A stretch of 64,000 nt of DNA from Lunularia cruciata (GCA_948567375.1 OX419756.1:24592552-24656551); one strand, 5' to 3'; counted from the first letter of the stretch, positions 20,538 through 33,145 are shown. Program-made: numbers and translations. Notes: generated from the sequence alone by a model not told the origin.

Positions 20538-22472
20538 CCATTGTGTAAGGTCTAGATCTTGTTGCAAGGGCCTTCCTCTCCCTAGCATGCATCCCTTCTG
20601 GATAGTTACCTCTTGTCACAAAATCCACAATCTCCCTATACTCCATTGGAACCTCTTAAGTGACTGAGATTGTCATGAGCTCCTCATCCGGGAAGGAATC
20701 ATCCACTGGCTCATCTCCATCATGATCATAGGCTCTAGATAACAAATTAGCATTTGCATGTTTCTTTCCTGGTCTATCCTCAATGGTGTAGTCATACTCA
20801 GACAAGAGTATCATCCACCTTGCTAGTCTCCCTTCAACATTGGGCTTGTTGAAGATGTACTCCAAAGCCTTGTGATCCATGACAATGGTGGCTTTCCCTC
20901 CAATCAAGTAGTGTCTAAACTTCTTGAGACCAAAGATCACTGCCAACCCTTCTCTCTCCATGACAGAGTAGTTCTTCTCTGCTGAAACCATCTGCCTACT
21001 AGCATAAGCTATTGGATGATCATGCACATCTTGGTCTAATTGACTAAGAGTGCATCCTATAGCTTCATTAGAAGCATCAGTGTAGAGGATGAAAGGCTTA
21101 CTCCAATTAGGTTTAGCAAGAATTGGAGCTACAACAAGGGATTGCTTGAGCTCTTCAAAAGCTTTGAGAGCCTCCTTGTCCTCCAAAATCACCATGTAAT
21201 CTACACCCTTCTTCATGTAGATGGTCAATGCATAAGCCTTGTTGGAAAATGAGAAGATGAACCTCCTATAGTATCTTACTATCCCCAAGAATTAGCGTAA
21301 CTTTGTCAAGCTTGAAGGGAATGGAAGGTCTGAGATTTTCCTCACCTTCTCAGGATCAACTGCTATTCCATCCTTGGAGATGATGTGCCCCGAAAGTAGA
21401 CCTTCTTCACATCCAAAAATGCACTTCTCTGGGTTGAGTGATGCATTTGCCTCATCCTAGCATTGCAAGACCTTGATTAGGTGCTCAAAGTGCTCCTCCT
21501 TGCTCCCATAGACACACAAGTCATCAATGAAGTCTCTCATAAATTTCCCAATGAAAGGTTCAAATACCTTGTTCATGAACCGTTGGAATGTGGCTGGAGC
21601 ATTGCAAAGCCCAAAATGCATGACCTTGAAAGCATAAGTTCCCCAAGGTGTGGTGAACGTGGTGAGTTGTTGATGCTCTGGTGCAATCTTGATTTGGTTA
21701 TATCCACTATAACCATCTCCAAAACTGTACCTCTCATGACTTGCAACCTCTTCCAAGATCTCATCAATGAATGGCAATGGGTAGTAGTGCTTCTTGGGTA
21801 CTATATTGAGCTTCTTGTAATCTACACATACCCAAAGCTTGCCATTCTTTTTCTTCACAATGACAATTGGAGACACCCAGTCTAAATTCTCCACCTCAAA
21901 GATAAATCCAGCCTCGTTGAGCTTATCAATCTCCTCCTTCACAACCAAAGATATTGGTGGGCTAATGCAATGTTGTTTTTTGCAGATTGGTCTTGCATGG
22001 ACTCCACCTCTATCTTGTGCTCCTCCAAGGTGACTTCCCTCAAATCCTTGTAACTGAAAGCAAAAACATGGATGAACTTGTAGAAAATCTCCTCAAATCT
22101 CACCTTCTCCTCCTTGGTAACATTTGGGCCATACTTGAGTGTAGCTAACCTTCTCTCTACCTCCTCAAGTGTCAATGGTGATTTATCTGGGTCCTTCAAA
22201 ACCTTTAGTTTAGGTGAAAAATCCATAGCACACAAAGGATACACATCTGAATCAGATTTAGATTCATCCTCCTTCGTAGAAGTCTCCTCTTCCATGCTTG
22301 TGTCCACACCTGAAGCTCCTTCTTCAGAATCTGATTCCCAATAACCAGAAGATGGTGTATCTGAATGTGAAGTATTGGTGGTGTTAGTCATAGGAACTGT
22401 GACTCTATGGTTTGATGGCCCAATCCTCAAGTACCCTTTGTGCCATCGATCAGTTGTGCGTGCTGCTCTCAA
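20538..22472 (-). pseudogene. pol: A2 reverse transcriptase, RNase H and start of integrase
   Basis: Read 22472 to 20538. The protease end (WHKGYLRIGPSNHRV) leads into a spacer and RT. RT (21948-21457) has [48 protein letters not shown] and the catalytic FIDD near 21520-21531. RNase H is 21288-20656 with 210 open codons: LYTDASNEAIG (catalytic Asp), AYASRQM, the EREGLAVIFGLKKFRHYL helix, DHKAL, and the final ANANLLSRA motif. The ARSRPYTMV linker to integrase follows, then the B2 LTR. A frameshift near 21940 and a few stops separate the parts. A near-identical copy is in A1 (29787-32160). Confidence 0.88.
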
Positions 22473-23237
22473 CCATGGCCTCCCAAGAAGTCAGTCATAG
22501 CTTGAATCCTTCAAGACTTGGAAAGTCATGAGATTTTGAACTCCCATAACTGAAACTACCACTTTATCCATCACCCCTACTTGTCAAACTTGTTGCTTGT
22601 TTGCCATGCTCACCACAAATGTTGAAGGTCTTGAGGGTATCATACTCAACTTCTTCATCAACTTTTCTAACATGGCATTTACTGTTGATCCTCCATCAAC
22701 CAATGCATCCTTGATGTTGTGACCATTCACTCTCACATCAATCTTGGAGGCATATTCACAAGCCTCCCATGGTGCTGGCTTGGCATCCACCACCCCCATT
22801 GATACAGGAGCTTTTTCCTTCTTCCTCTTGCTCCTTGTAAAACTCATACCACCTCTAAGCTCTTTTCTCAAGGTAGGGTTCAAAGCAATCAATTGGCCCA
22901 TTGTGATGTTAGCCTTGTGACTACCACCATCCTCCAACACATTATAGTTCCATTGTTGCTTTGAAATCAAGAAATTCTCCATCCCCATTTTCTTCCTTGG
23001 AGTCTTTGTTGTTGATGGTGTTGAGGTGCGAGTGCTCCTAGTAGAGATAGGAGTATCCTTGCTTGGAGTAAATCCTTGAGAAAAATGAACATCCTCTGCA
23101 AAACGAGCTCTCTTCTTCTCTTGTGCCAAAAGCTCCAAATTAAGACCCTTGGAGTTTGAGCAGTCTCCCTTCTCATACTTGCCCTCAACCACATCTATGG
23201 ATGGAATCCCCTTACCTTTGTTGGGATTAGGAGCCAC
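22473..23237 (-). pseudogene. pol: A2 protease region
   Basis: Open from 23237 to 22584, then a stop, in frame with 22472 onward. The N-terminal part is basic and Ser/Thr-rich. The aspartic protease follows, with active-site motif ALVDGGSTVNAM near 22670-22710. The catalytic triplet reads D-G-G, not D-T/S-G, and is the same in A1, so it seems a family trait. After it come VVGVMDK-like and LLGRPWLRA-like motifs (about 22440-22560), the usual protease end. It would mature Gag-Pol. Confidence 0.78.
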
Positions 23238-24196
23238 TTGGGTTCCACTACCCCCCTCTTTCCCTCTATTGGCTCCCTCATAACCCCTTCCTCCATGGTA
23301 AGTGGAATTTGGGCAATTCTTTTGGATATGGCCTCTTCCTCCACAACCAAAACAATTTCTATCATTGAAATTGTTGGCTAGTTAACCTCCTCTATATGGA
23401 TAGTTCCATAACTCCTAGGCCCTCTCCCTACATTCTGATCCACCTCTCTCTTCTCCCATAGTTGCACCACATTGATCTTGAGATCCGCAAGTTGTTTTGT
23501 GATGGTTTGAAGTGGATCCTTTGGTGGAGGTGCAAGAATTGGAGCAACTACTACTTGTGGTGCAACCGTTGCCACCAAATTATCAGAAGTTCCACCATAC
23601 TTGTAGCCTTGAGGAGGATTCACAACCTCCTTCACCACCAAATCACTCTCATCCTCTTCCGAACTCTCCTCCATACGAATTGCAATCTTGATAGCTTCAA
23701 CCTTGGAAGAAGGTTTCTCATATCTCACTTTGCTTCTAATTTATGGTCTCAACCCTCCCACAAAATTCTTGGTGAGCATGGCTCCTATGCCAATCATAGT
23801 AGGCTCCACATCATCCGCACCCTTCCTCAACACTATGGAAAATCTGGACTCTAACTTTTCCACTCTTTCCACATAGACTCTCACTTTCTCTCCATCTCCT
23901 TGTTTGAGAAAGGTAACCATATTCATCAATCTCTCATAACTCTCATCAAGGAGAAAGTTCTCAATGAGTGCTAAAGTCAAACTCTCCCAAGACTCTTCTT
24001 CCACATCTCTCCTCTCTCTCTTTTGGTATTCTGACTCATACCATGTAAGTGCTGCATCCTCAAAGAAATCTGGTAATAATGAGACCCACTCATTCTTCCT
24101 CCTCTCATTTTTTCCTATGCAAGATCTCTTGAAGTCTCTCACAAAGGCCTCCACATCTTCTCCATCCTTGCCAAAGAAAATTGGAAGTTTCCCCAT
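23238..24196 (-). pseudogene. gag: A2 gag
   Basis: Starts MGKLPIFFGKDGEDVEAFV at 24196, the start also used in A1 (34044) and A3 (50054). The capsid region has RRKNEWVSLLPDFFEDAALTWY and a run ending in KNFVGGLRP. A stop near 23740 interrupts it, and the frame continues 23728-23378 (PPQGYKYGG). A single zinc knuckle (CFGCGGRG..., about 23300-23350) lies downstream after another stop. The fragments carry the usual gag of a non-chromovirus gypsy element. Confidence 0.84.
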
Positions 24197-24494
24197 CTTA
24201 ACCCCTCACTATCTTTCTTTTCTCTCAATTTTTTTTTCTTTTCTCTCACTCTATAACTAATAAAGTATATATATGACTAACACCATCTAAGAATAATCCA
24301 CTCTTGGGAACATAAAAATTTCAGGTTGCTCCAAGATTTCTATAGCAACATCAAATCCTAGAGTGCATATTAATCTAACTCTCATAGATAGTTTATCCAT
24401 AAGTTGAAAGATTATCTCCATCACTAATCTTGAGAACTAGCTGATGAAGGTTATAGTATTTCTGTAGCTGTACTAAGACTCTCTCCAAGATCCT

Positions 24495-24896
24495 TCACCA
24501 AAGTCTCCAAAAGTGCTTTACTCCACTACACTCATGTCCTTTTGGAAGTCCTTCCACTCCACAAACCTCACACAACTCCTTTGTCTTAGATCTTCTCCCT
24601 CCCAATCTTGGTGAAGAAGGTCCTACATGCAAACCCAAGTCAAGTAAGCCTCTCCTTTCCCTCAATCTCTTGCTCTCAAAGGTTGATAGACATGAACTTG
24701 CTTTATGTCCCTTCTCTCCACATAAAAAGCACTTAGACTCACTCTTTCCTCCAAGTGGAGTAGGTTTTTGGATCCTCTCAACACTCTCTTCAAATTCTAT
24801 TGTAAACTCTCTTTTCCTCAAATCCACCCCTACAATCACCTCAAACCCTTTAGGAACCTTGCATAGTCTCAATTTCCACTCTTGATGACCCTCCAT
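24495..24896 (-). CDS. ORF0 of family A: small zinc-knuckle protein upstream of gag
   Basis: 133 codons, intact here, starting MEGHQEWKLRLCKVPKGFEV. It has a classical CCHC knuckle, CFLCGEKGHKASSC (about residues 58-71), and a second Cys/His cluster, CEVCGVEGLPKGHEC, near the end. It precedes gag by about 300 bp. The A3 copy (49356-49757) has the same 402-bp length and near-identical protein with one stop; the A1 copy is truncated. A knuckle protein in front of gag, while gag has its own knuckle, is unusual. It may be nucleic-acid binding or a displaced nucleocapsid. No name known to me. Confidence 0.72.
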   Translation of the reverse strand: MEGHQEWKLRLCKVPKGFEVIVGVDLRKREFTIEFEESVERIQKPTPLGGKSESKCFLCGEKGHKASSCLSTFESKRLRERRGLLDLGLHVGPSSPRLGGRRSKTKELCEVCGVEGLPKGHECSGVKHFWRLW

Positions 24897-25727
24897 GTTC
24901 CCAAGATGAATCTAAACACTCAAACATGCTTTTTGTTGCTCTCAAACTCCTCATTGCATGATTTCTCAACTCTGCAGAATTGACCTTTCCTCACAATCTC
25001 ACTCAAATCTCTTAACTAGTATGTGACAGTCCTATGAAATTTTTCTCACTTGATTTGACATTCCAAGAAATCCCTCCCTGCAAAATTTCAGATCTTTTCA
25101 TTGAGCCATTTGGCCTAGACACCTTTCTATGCAACACATATATTTCAGATTTGGTCTGAAAACCACCCCCTCACTTCAAAAACTCCCTGCACAAGAACAA
25201 TCTCTCTCTAATTTTTGTGGCAGAAGGTAGGATAAAATGCACTGAATTTTCTTGGAAAATTTTAGGACAATTCACTGAAAATTGAAGAAATGGCAAACTT
25301 TGTACAATTTTCCAAAGAGCATGCAGTTGCGGGAGCACTTTACCCTATCAACTTTCAAAATTTCTAGCACAGTGCGCATAGTAACTCTCACTATAATTTC
25401 AAGTGTGCTAACTGAAAGATAACCCAAGCTATCATGTGTAGAAATTTCAAGTCCAGATCTCAAACTTGAGATTTTGCCCAAAATCACCTTAATCCCCAAA
25501 ATCTGCAATCCATCTCACACAATCTCTTCAATTCCTCTCATGTGTACAAGATGTACAAAATCACCTCAAAGACATCATAATGAACTATAGGGTATACAAA
25601 TAGATCTTGGTTCTCTAACATAAGTTCAGCCCTCTCCTCTCCTAATGTTCTCTCCAAGTGAGCTCTCATAGCCTCCTTCTGCCTAATATAGAATTGAACG
25701 CGGAACATTATCTTGCCTTCTAGAGAG
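24897..25727 (-). other. A2 leader, no gene seen
   Basis: About 830 bp between the primer-binding site and ORF0. AT-rich, with no frame conserved among A1, A2 and A3, which all have it. Probably untranslated leader with packaging signals. Confidence 0.5.
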
Positions 25728-25745
25728 GTCACGACAACGGAACCA
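25728..25745 (-). other. Primer-binding site of A2
   Basis: On the minus strand TGGTTCCGTTGTCGTGAC, 4 bp after the LTR end. The three family A sites agree on a consensus close to a tRNA-Asp site (TGGCGCCGTTGCCGGGG), with CG changed to TT and a few other changes. Confidence 0.6.
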
Positions 25746-25749
25746 AAAA

Positions 25750-26433
25750 TGTGAGCCGGCCTATCTCTCATTGAGGATGAACCTCTGATGACTATTATGG
25801 TAGCGCAGCATGGACTAAGAAGGCAAGGAACCCCAACTCCATCATACTCCTTCAAGGCTAACACTCCAAGACTCAAGACATTGCTCACTAGAAAACTAAT
25901 TGAGAGATAGATAGTTGCAAATGAAAGGATGATGAGTACCTCCTCACCCCTTGTTTATATACTTGTGAAATAGTTAAGTACCAAAGTTACTAATTATTGT
26001 AGTAACTCAATTTACAAGACTAAAAGTCAAGTCAAGTATAAAGGAATATCTATTCACATGGGCATATTCCCCTAAGCATATAGTCTTATCTCGACCCAAC
26101 CACTAAGTCAAGGATTCCTTCACATGGGCTATCCTTGGACTATAGAAGAATCCAAAACAAAAAGGCTTGCGGGCTCAAGAGTTCTCAACTCTTTCCTCAA
26201 AGCCAAACACCTAGAAATAATACCAAGTCAACACACTAGAATCCAAAATAGTGGTGCTCATCTTTTCCACTTCCTCTAAAGTAAGGTCCCCACTATCTTA
26301 GCTATGACTAACTTTAGCTAATCATGACTAATGTAGAACCATCCTTTATCTCTATATAAATAATATCTCTCAAGTACTTGTAATACCAAGCTAAATATCA
26401 CAATACCACACACATGCACAAATGGGTGTTACA
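25750..26433 (-). repeat. LTR-A, 5' LTR of A2
   Basis: 684 bp; on the minus strand TGTAACACCC...CCGGCTCACA. Followed on the right by GATC and then the middle of a B' LTR, so A2 is inserted into that LTR. Confidence 0.9.
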
Positions 26434-29400
26434 GATCAAAATTGCTTCACATCAACAATGCATTGCACTCACAATTGCAAAATACTACCAGCACTACAAT
26501 TTGTCTTAGATCTATCAAGGCATTGCTCCAATTGCACTTCACTCAAAATCAAACACAAAGAATGAAGATCAAGGCTGTGGAATCCAACATCCAATAAACA
26601 TACTGATTTGCACTTCAAAATTCTCCAAACACAGAATTGACACAAAATTGACACTTGGAATTAAGCTCAAGCGACCAGCACTGCAATCACAACACTCTGA
26701 TTTATCTATCTTCAGAAATTATGAATACTGAACAACAACATACTACAAATGCCAACTTTAAATAGTAGAGCAATTGATAGTTACTAACAAAAATACTGTT
26801 CTACAACAACTCTTCCTACATGCAGATCCAAAATGATAATGCACATCTTCATATCTCAAAATTGTGTCTACTTTGATTTGATGTCTACTTCTTTGGCTTC
26901 CAAACCTGATGATCTTCCTATCACTTCTCCTTCTTTGGCTCTATCTGATTTTACTAAGTCCTTCACTATTTCTACTACTTCTTCAATTTGAATTACAATT
27001 GAGGTCATGGGTAACCTTTCTAACTCTTTATCTCCCAACACACTCTTCTCTTATGTCTTAGAGAACAACTCCAAAGACACCTGTACTCCTACTCCTGCAA
27101 CTTCAGATTTCTTCTCCTCCGCCACACTACTCCTAATTTTCTCTCTAACTCCAAATTCACTAAATCTAATCTAAGACTTACATTGTCTCCTTCCAACATC
27201 TTCCTATCTACTCTCTCCCTTGAGAAAATCAAAAGAGTATTCATATCTACATCCTTTGCTCTCCTCTTCTGAGTTTCCTGCACAATCAATTTCAATTTGT
27301 GCAGTCTTGCTTCCTCCAACCTTCCTTCAGCCTCCGTGCTCAGCATGGCCCGTAATCTCCCAACAACTTCTCCTATTGATTTTGATGCATACTCCCAAGA
27401 TCACTTTGCCTTCAACTCTTCTTGGTACATCTTCAACTTGTCTTTGTACTCAGCTGCAAGCATCTTCTTCTCCTCCACATGTTGAGAACTTTTCAACTCA
27501 GCACTTCTTACCAAGTCTCTCAATCTTTCCTCCTCTTGATGTCAAATCAATAGCTCTCTCTTCCATGCTTGATCTTTCCCCAATGCTCTCTTCTTCAGGC
27601 TCTCTAACTCTTGCTCCATTACTACTGCCATTGCCTTCACATGAATACTCTCCATGCAAGCTTCAATGACTTCCTCTTTCATCTTCATCAGCAACATTGT
27701 CTGCTCCTTCAACTCTTTGGCCTGACACTGCATCTCTCTTCCCCTCTTCTCAAAACTCTCTTGCAAATTCTTTAAGCCTTTGTCTTCAAGATTGTATCCA
27801 CCTGGAGCTCCTCAACTTCTTTGTCTCTTTGTGCTACACTTTTCCGCAATCCCTTCATAGCATCTAGTAGATACTTCACCACCTGCAACTCATTTGTCAC
27901 CTTCAAACAATCTTGCGGATTTACCTTTTGCTGCATCTTCAACAGCTCCAACAATGAAGTCACAATTTGCGTTAAATATTGTACTCCTCCAAAGTTCTCT
28001 TTGTCTTTGGCTCCTTCTCCCAAAGTCTTGATCTTTGTACTTTGAGCAATATTGAGTCCAAGCCTCCTTCTTCCTTACAGGCTGAACTCGGGCCGGTAGG
28101 GTCTTCCATTATGGCTTTCTTGTGTTTGTTTCTTCCATTATGGCTTTGTTGTATTTCTTCCTTCGTTGGTTTGGCCCCCATCTCCTCCAGTACCAATTCC
28201 AAACAGAATTATCTCGTCCCTCCATTCAGTCAATTGCTGCATGAAAGGCTTCTTCTTCTTCCACTTCAGTTGATTGCTTAACTTCTTCTTCACCATCACT
28301 CTCACTTCCAGATTCCCCACTTTTTAGTGTGACCTTTGCTTATTTTGAGTCTCCTCCTCTGTATTATGTCTCTCCTTCAAACTCTATTTCTGAAGTCTTC
28401 TTCTTCACCGCCTTCTTACCTCTCAGAGTAAGTCTTTGGGTTCTCCATTGGGTTTGAGGCAACACTTCATCTTTGGGTTTAGTCCGCTTTTTTGTCTTCA
28501 AACTTCATCCTTCTTCCTACTCTTGCTGTCCCATTTTGATGAAGTGATCATCATTGGCTCGTAGGTGTGACATGTAGTGCTGCTCTTCTTCATCCGCTTC
28601 CCATCGTAGGTTAGGATGGAAATGTGACACCATGTGATGCCTCTTTTTGCTGTCAGCAAATTCAACCAAAGTAGAAGTATGTTGCAAATGGTGCAAAATA
28701 ATGTGGAGGAAAATCAGTCCTCCAATTGACAATCATCTGCCTTGTTTGCTAGTGGAAGCACTTCACCCATTTCACCTTCACTCTTGCAAACATCTGGTAG
28801 AAGAAGACTACCTGTTGCATGTTCACTTATGTCATTCATTTTGGTTTGAACATGGCCATTATTGCTCCTATGATTCTTTGTTAAATTGGGTCCTGATAGG
28901 ACTCCACTTTGTAACCATTAGTCATACGCGGAGCAAAGAATGAATTTCAAATTTCTGCAATTTCTTTTGCAGCATTACACTTCCAATAGAAGGTGATCCT
29001 AGTTGCCTCTCCTACTTCCTTCCCCAATACTTACCTCCAATCCAACTCAGTCTATTGAGACGGATTTCCCCTTGTCCCCTTGACTTCAAGGCCTTCCTCA
29101 CAATTGTTGGCAGCTATCTCTGCCATGATTCTTGGGAAAATGAAATTCAAAGTCTATTCAAGACTTCAATTCTTACTATGACATCTAACCTCCAAATTGC
29201 AAAACTCCTCACTATGAGTGTGTTCTTGACCTTCTTTGCCATGATTTTCTCTCTAGTTCTTTAGCATTGAAAAACTATTCCCTCTCCTGGATGTGACACT
29301 CTAATCCCTTTTGGACTTCATAAAATTTCACACTCAATCTACTTCTTGACATGCATTACTACAAGATGACTACTTCACATATTCAATTTCCCCCTATGCA

Positions 29401-29786
29401 ATTGCAATTTATATTACCCCAAAGTGCAGTCATTTGTCAGTCAGTTTCAAAATTAACTCCCCCTTCTTCTGCATGTTGATTTCCTATCATTGTCAAGGCA
29501 TGCTTCTCTTGCCTCTGCCATTTCTTGAAGTGTACTTTCTTGCCACGTAGAAAGGTTGTTGCACCGTCTTTGTATCAGCCTTTGCTTCTCTGTCCAAAAA
29601 CTATCTTCTTTGGACTTGTCTCTTTGTAACCCCATCCAAGTATTTCCACTTTTTGACCCAAAGTTGACTGCTTTGGGTTTACTCCAAAGACACACCCATC
29701 CTTTCTTTCCTTTGTAATTTGGCTTTCTCACTAACTTCTTCTTTAAAACTCTAACAAAATAGAAGAAAAAAAATATGTGCACCACA
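26434..29786 (-). repeat. LTR-B' (minus), left end removed
   Basis: A diverged relative of LTR-B. Its right end, GTGCACCACA, is the LTR 5' end next to A1's integrase. The left side starts mid-LTR at GATCAAAATTGC, where A2 inserted; the remaining piece of LTR end was lost with the deletion that fused B1 to B2. It contains a degenerate copy of the coiled-coil gene. Confidence 0.82.
26868..29242 (-). pseudogene. LTR-encoded coiled-coil protein, copy 5 (B' type)
   Basis: Degraded minus-strand homologue. The start at 29242 (MAKKVKNTL...RSFAIWRLDVI) aligns with the second Met of the LTR-B version and not the first. Recognisable blocks: the HMVSHFHPNLRWEADEEEQ segment (28680-28560), an Lys/Glu-rich linker, coiled-coil segments at 28023-27772, 27766-27542 and 27346-27089, and an end of the KEVDIKSK type at 26868. 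Many stops and shifts. The protein pattern survives although the DNA has diverged clearly from LTR-B. Confidence 0.72.
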
Positions 29787-32160
29787 CAAGCCATTGGAAT
29801 TTGGCTCATAGGATGTAGTTACTCTATGTGTGATAGAGAAATGCTGTATCATGGCTGTAGTGATGCTTCTTGTAAACTCTCCTCCTCTATCAAAAGCTAA
29901 CTCCAAAGGGCATCCAAACCTAGTGATAATGTATTCATAAAAAATCTACCAACTTCATCTTCATTCTTGTCCCTCAATGGTCTAGCCTCAACCAACTTGG
30001 TAAGGTAATCAATAACTATCATAATGTACCAATTGTTCCTTGGGGTTCTATTGAGAGGACCTACAAAATCAATTTCCCACTTCTCAAAAGGTCATAGCAA
30101 TGAAATTGATCTAAGTAGTGGAGTAGAAGTAGATTTTCTAGCAAAAGCTTAACAAACATGACAAGTTTTGCAATAATCAAGATAATCATTGAAAATCCCT
30201 CTCCAATGGTAACCTACATCTAGAATCTTGAAAGCAGTCACCTTTCCTACAAAGTGTACTCCACACACTAGACCTTCATGAAACTCCTTAATGAGTAAGA
30301 TAGACTCTTCCTGACCTACTGCTCTTTGAAGTAGACCATCTACTCCTTGGTGAAAAAGAATATCTTTGACCATTGTGTAAGGTCTAGATCTTGCTGCAAG
30401 GGCCTTCCTCTCCCTAACATACATCCTTTCTGAATAGTTATCTCTTGTCACAAAATCCACAAAATCCACAATCTCCTTGTACTCCATTGGAAGCTCTTGA
30501 GTGACTGAGATTTTCATGAGCTCCTCATCCGGGAAGGAATCATCCACTTGCTCATCTCCATCATGATCATAGGCCCTACACAACAAATTAGCATTTGCAT
30601 ATTTCCTTCCTGGCCTATCCTCAATGGTGAAGTCATACTCAAACAAGAGTATCATCCACCTTGCTAGTCTCCCTTCAACATTAGGTTTGTTGAAGATGTA
30701 CTTCAAGGCCTTGTGATCCGTGACAATGGTGGCTTTCCCTCCGATCAAGTAGTGTCTAAACTTCTTGAGTCCAAAGATCACTACCAACCCTTCTCTCTCC
30801 GTGGCAATGTAGTTCTTTCCTACTGAAACCATTTGCCTACTAGCATAAGCTATTGGATGATCATGCCCATCTTGGTATAATTGACTAAGAGTGCATCCTA
30901 TAGCAACATTGGAAGCATCAGTGTAGAGGATGAAAGGCTTACTCTAATCAGGTTTAGCAAAAATTGGAGCTACAACAAGGGATTGCTTGAGCTCCTCAAA
31001 AGCTTTGAGAACCTCCTTGTCCTCCAAAATCACCATGTAATCTACACTCTTCTTCATGTAGATGTTCAATGCATAAGCCTTGATGGAAAATGAGAAGATG
31101 AACCTCCTATAGTACCCAACCATCCACAAGAATTGGCGTAACTTTGTCAAGCTTGAAGGGAATGGAAGGCCTGAGATTTTCTTCACATTCTCAAGATCAA
31201 CTGCTATTCCATCCTTAAAGATGATGTGCCCCAAAAGTAGACCTTGTTCACATCCAAAAATGCACTTCTTTGGGTTGAGTGATGCATTTTCCTCATCCAA
31301 GCATTGCAAGACCTTGATTAGGTGCTCAAAGTGCTTCTCCTTGCTCCCACAAACATAAAATTCATCAATGAAGTCTCTCACAAATTTCCCAATGAAAGGT
31401 TCAAATACCTTGTTCATGAATCATTGGAATGTGGCTAGAGCATTGCAAAGCCCAAAAGGCATGACCTTGAAAGCATAAGTTCCCCAAGGTGTGGTGAATG
31501 TGGTGAGTTGTTGATGCTCTGGTGCAATCTTGATTTGGTTATACCCACTATAACTATCTCTAAAACTGTACCTCTCATGACTGTAACCTGTTCCAAGATC
31601 TCATCAATGAATGACAATGGGTACTAGTCCTTCTTGGTAACAACATTGAGCTCCAGGTTGAGCTTCTTGTAATCCACACATACCCAAAGCTTGCCATTCT
31701 TTATCTTCACAATGACAATTGGAGACACCCATTCTGAATTCTCCACCTCAAAGATAAATCTAGCCTCCTTGAGCTTATCAATCTCCTCCTTCACAACCAA
31801 AGATATTGGTGGGCTAATGCAATGTTGCTTTTGGCAGATTGGTCTTGCATGTGACTCTACCTCTATCTTGTGCTCCTCCAAGGTGACTTCATTCAAATCC
31901 TTATAACTGAAAGCAAACATATGGATGAACTTGCAAAAAATCTCCTCAAATCTCACCTTCTCCTCCTTGGTAACATTTGGGCTATACTTGAGGGTAGATA
32001 ACCTCCTCTCTATCTCCTCAAGTGTCAATGGTGATTTATCTGGGTCCTTCAAAACCTCTAGTTTAGGTGCAAAATCCATAGCACAAAAAGGATACACATT
32101 TGAATCAAATCCAAATTCATTCTCCTCCGTGGAAGTCTCCTCTTCCATGCATGTGTCCAC
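29787..32160 (-). pseudogene. pol: A1 RT, RNase H and integrase core
   Basis: Read 32160 to 29787. RT fragments (32160-31624, 31617-31435, 31417-30944) carry SEWVSPIVIVKIKNGK, CVDYKKLN and the downstream NKVFEPFIGKF; the catalytic box appears as FIDE near 31363-31374 in place of FIDD. RNase H lies at 30950-30500, with DHKALKYIF and ANANLLCRA. The integrase zinc region (HEGLVCGVHFVGKV then CKTCHVC) is at 30310-30149. The core follows with IDFVGPLNR (first Asp) and the second Asp region lost to decay; it ends at EPNSNG by 29790, cut by the B' LTR. The C-terminal rest is at 3490-3981. Confidence 0.85.
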
Positions 32161-33118
32161 ACCTGAAGCTCCTTCTTCTAAATCTCATTTCCAATAATCA
32201 GAAGATGGTGTATTTGAATATGAAGTGTTGGTGGTGTTAGTCACAAGAACTATGACTCTATGGTTTGTTGGCCCAATCCTCAAGTACCCTTTGTGCCATC
32301 AATCAATTGTGTGTGTTGCTCTCAACCATGCCCTCCCAAGAAGTAAGTCACAACTTGAATCCATCAAGACTTGGAAAGTCATGAGATTTTGAACGCCCAT
32401 AATTGAAACTACCACTTTATCCATCACCCCTACTAGTTGAACTTGTTGTTTGTTTGCCGTTCTCACCACAAATATTGAAGGTTTGGAGTGTATCATACCC
32501 AACTTCTTCATCAACCTTTCTGACATGGCATTCACTGCTGATCCTCCATCAACCAATGGATCCTTGATGTTGTGACCATTCACTCTCACATCAATCTTGG
32601 AGGAATATTCACAAGACTTCCATGGTGTTGGCTTGGCATCCACCACCCCCATTGATATTGGAGATTTTTCCTTCTTCTTCCTCTTGCTCTTTGTTGAACT
32701 CAAACCATCTCTAAGTTCCTTTATCAAAGTAGGATTCAAAGCAATCAGTTGGCCCACTATGATGTTAGGCTTGTGACTACCAACATCCTCCAAGACATTG
32801 TACATTATACATTGTACAAGACATTGTACCAACATCCCACCATTGTTCTTTTGATATTAAGAAGTCCTCTATCTCCAAATTCTTTCTTGAAGTCTTTGTT
32901 GTTGAGGTGTGAGTGCTCCTAGTAGACATAGGAGTATCCTTGCTAGGAGTAAATCCTTGAGAAGAGTGCACATCCTTTGCAAAATGAGCTCTCTTTGTCT
33001 CTTGTGCCAAAAGCTTCAAATTAAGACTCTTGGAGTTTGAGCACTCACACTTCTCATACTTGCTCTCAACCACATCTATAGATGCTATTCCCTTACCTTT
33101 ATTTGGATTAGAAGCCAC
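32161..33118 (-). pseudogene. pol: A1 protease region
   Basis: Two open pieces, 33118-32777 and 32835-32299, overlap in different frames. The second has PLVDGGSAVNAM with the same D-G-G catalytic triplet as A2, then GVMDKVVVSIMGVQ and LLGRAWLRATHTID, the usual protease end. A short internal duplication around 32800-32830 (TTGTACA-type repeats) coincides with the frame break. Confidence 0.75.
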
Positions 33119-33145
33119 TTGGGTCTCACTACCTCCCTTTTACCC

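Larger units (their letters stand above)
20538..26433 (-). mobile_element. Family A element A2, 3' part missing
   Basis: Minus-strand Ty3/gypsy element: 5' LTR 25750-26433, primer-binding site, leader, ORF0, gag, protease, RT, RNase H and the beginning of the integrase linker. It is cut at 20538 by the B2 LTR. Its 3' LTR and most of integrase are absent. Its right neighbour is the B' LTR starting with GATC at 26434. It is the better preserved of the two long family A copies. Confidence 0.86.
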
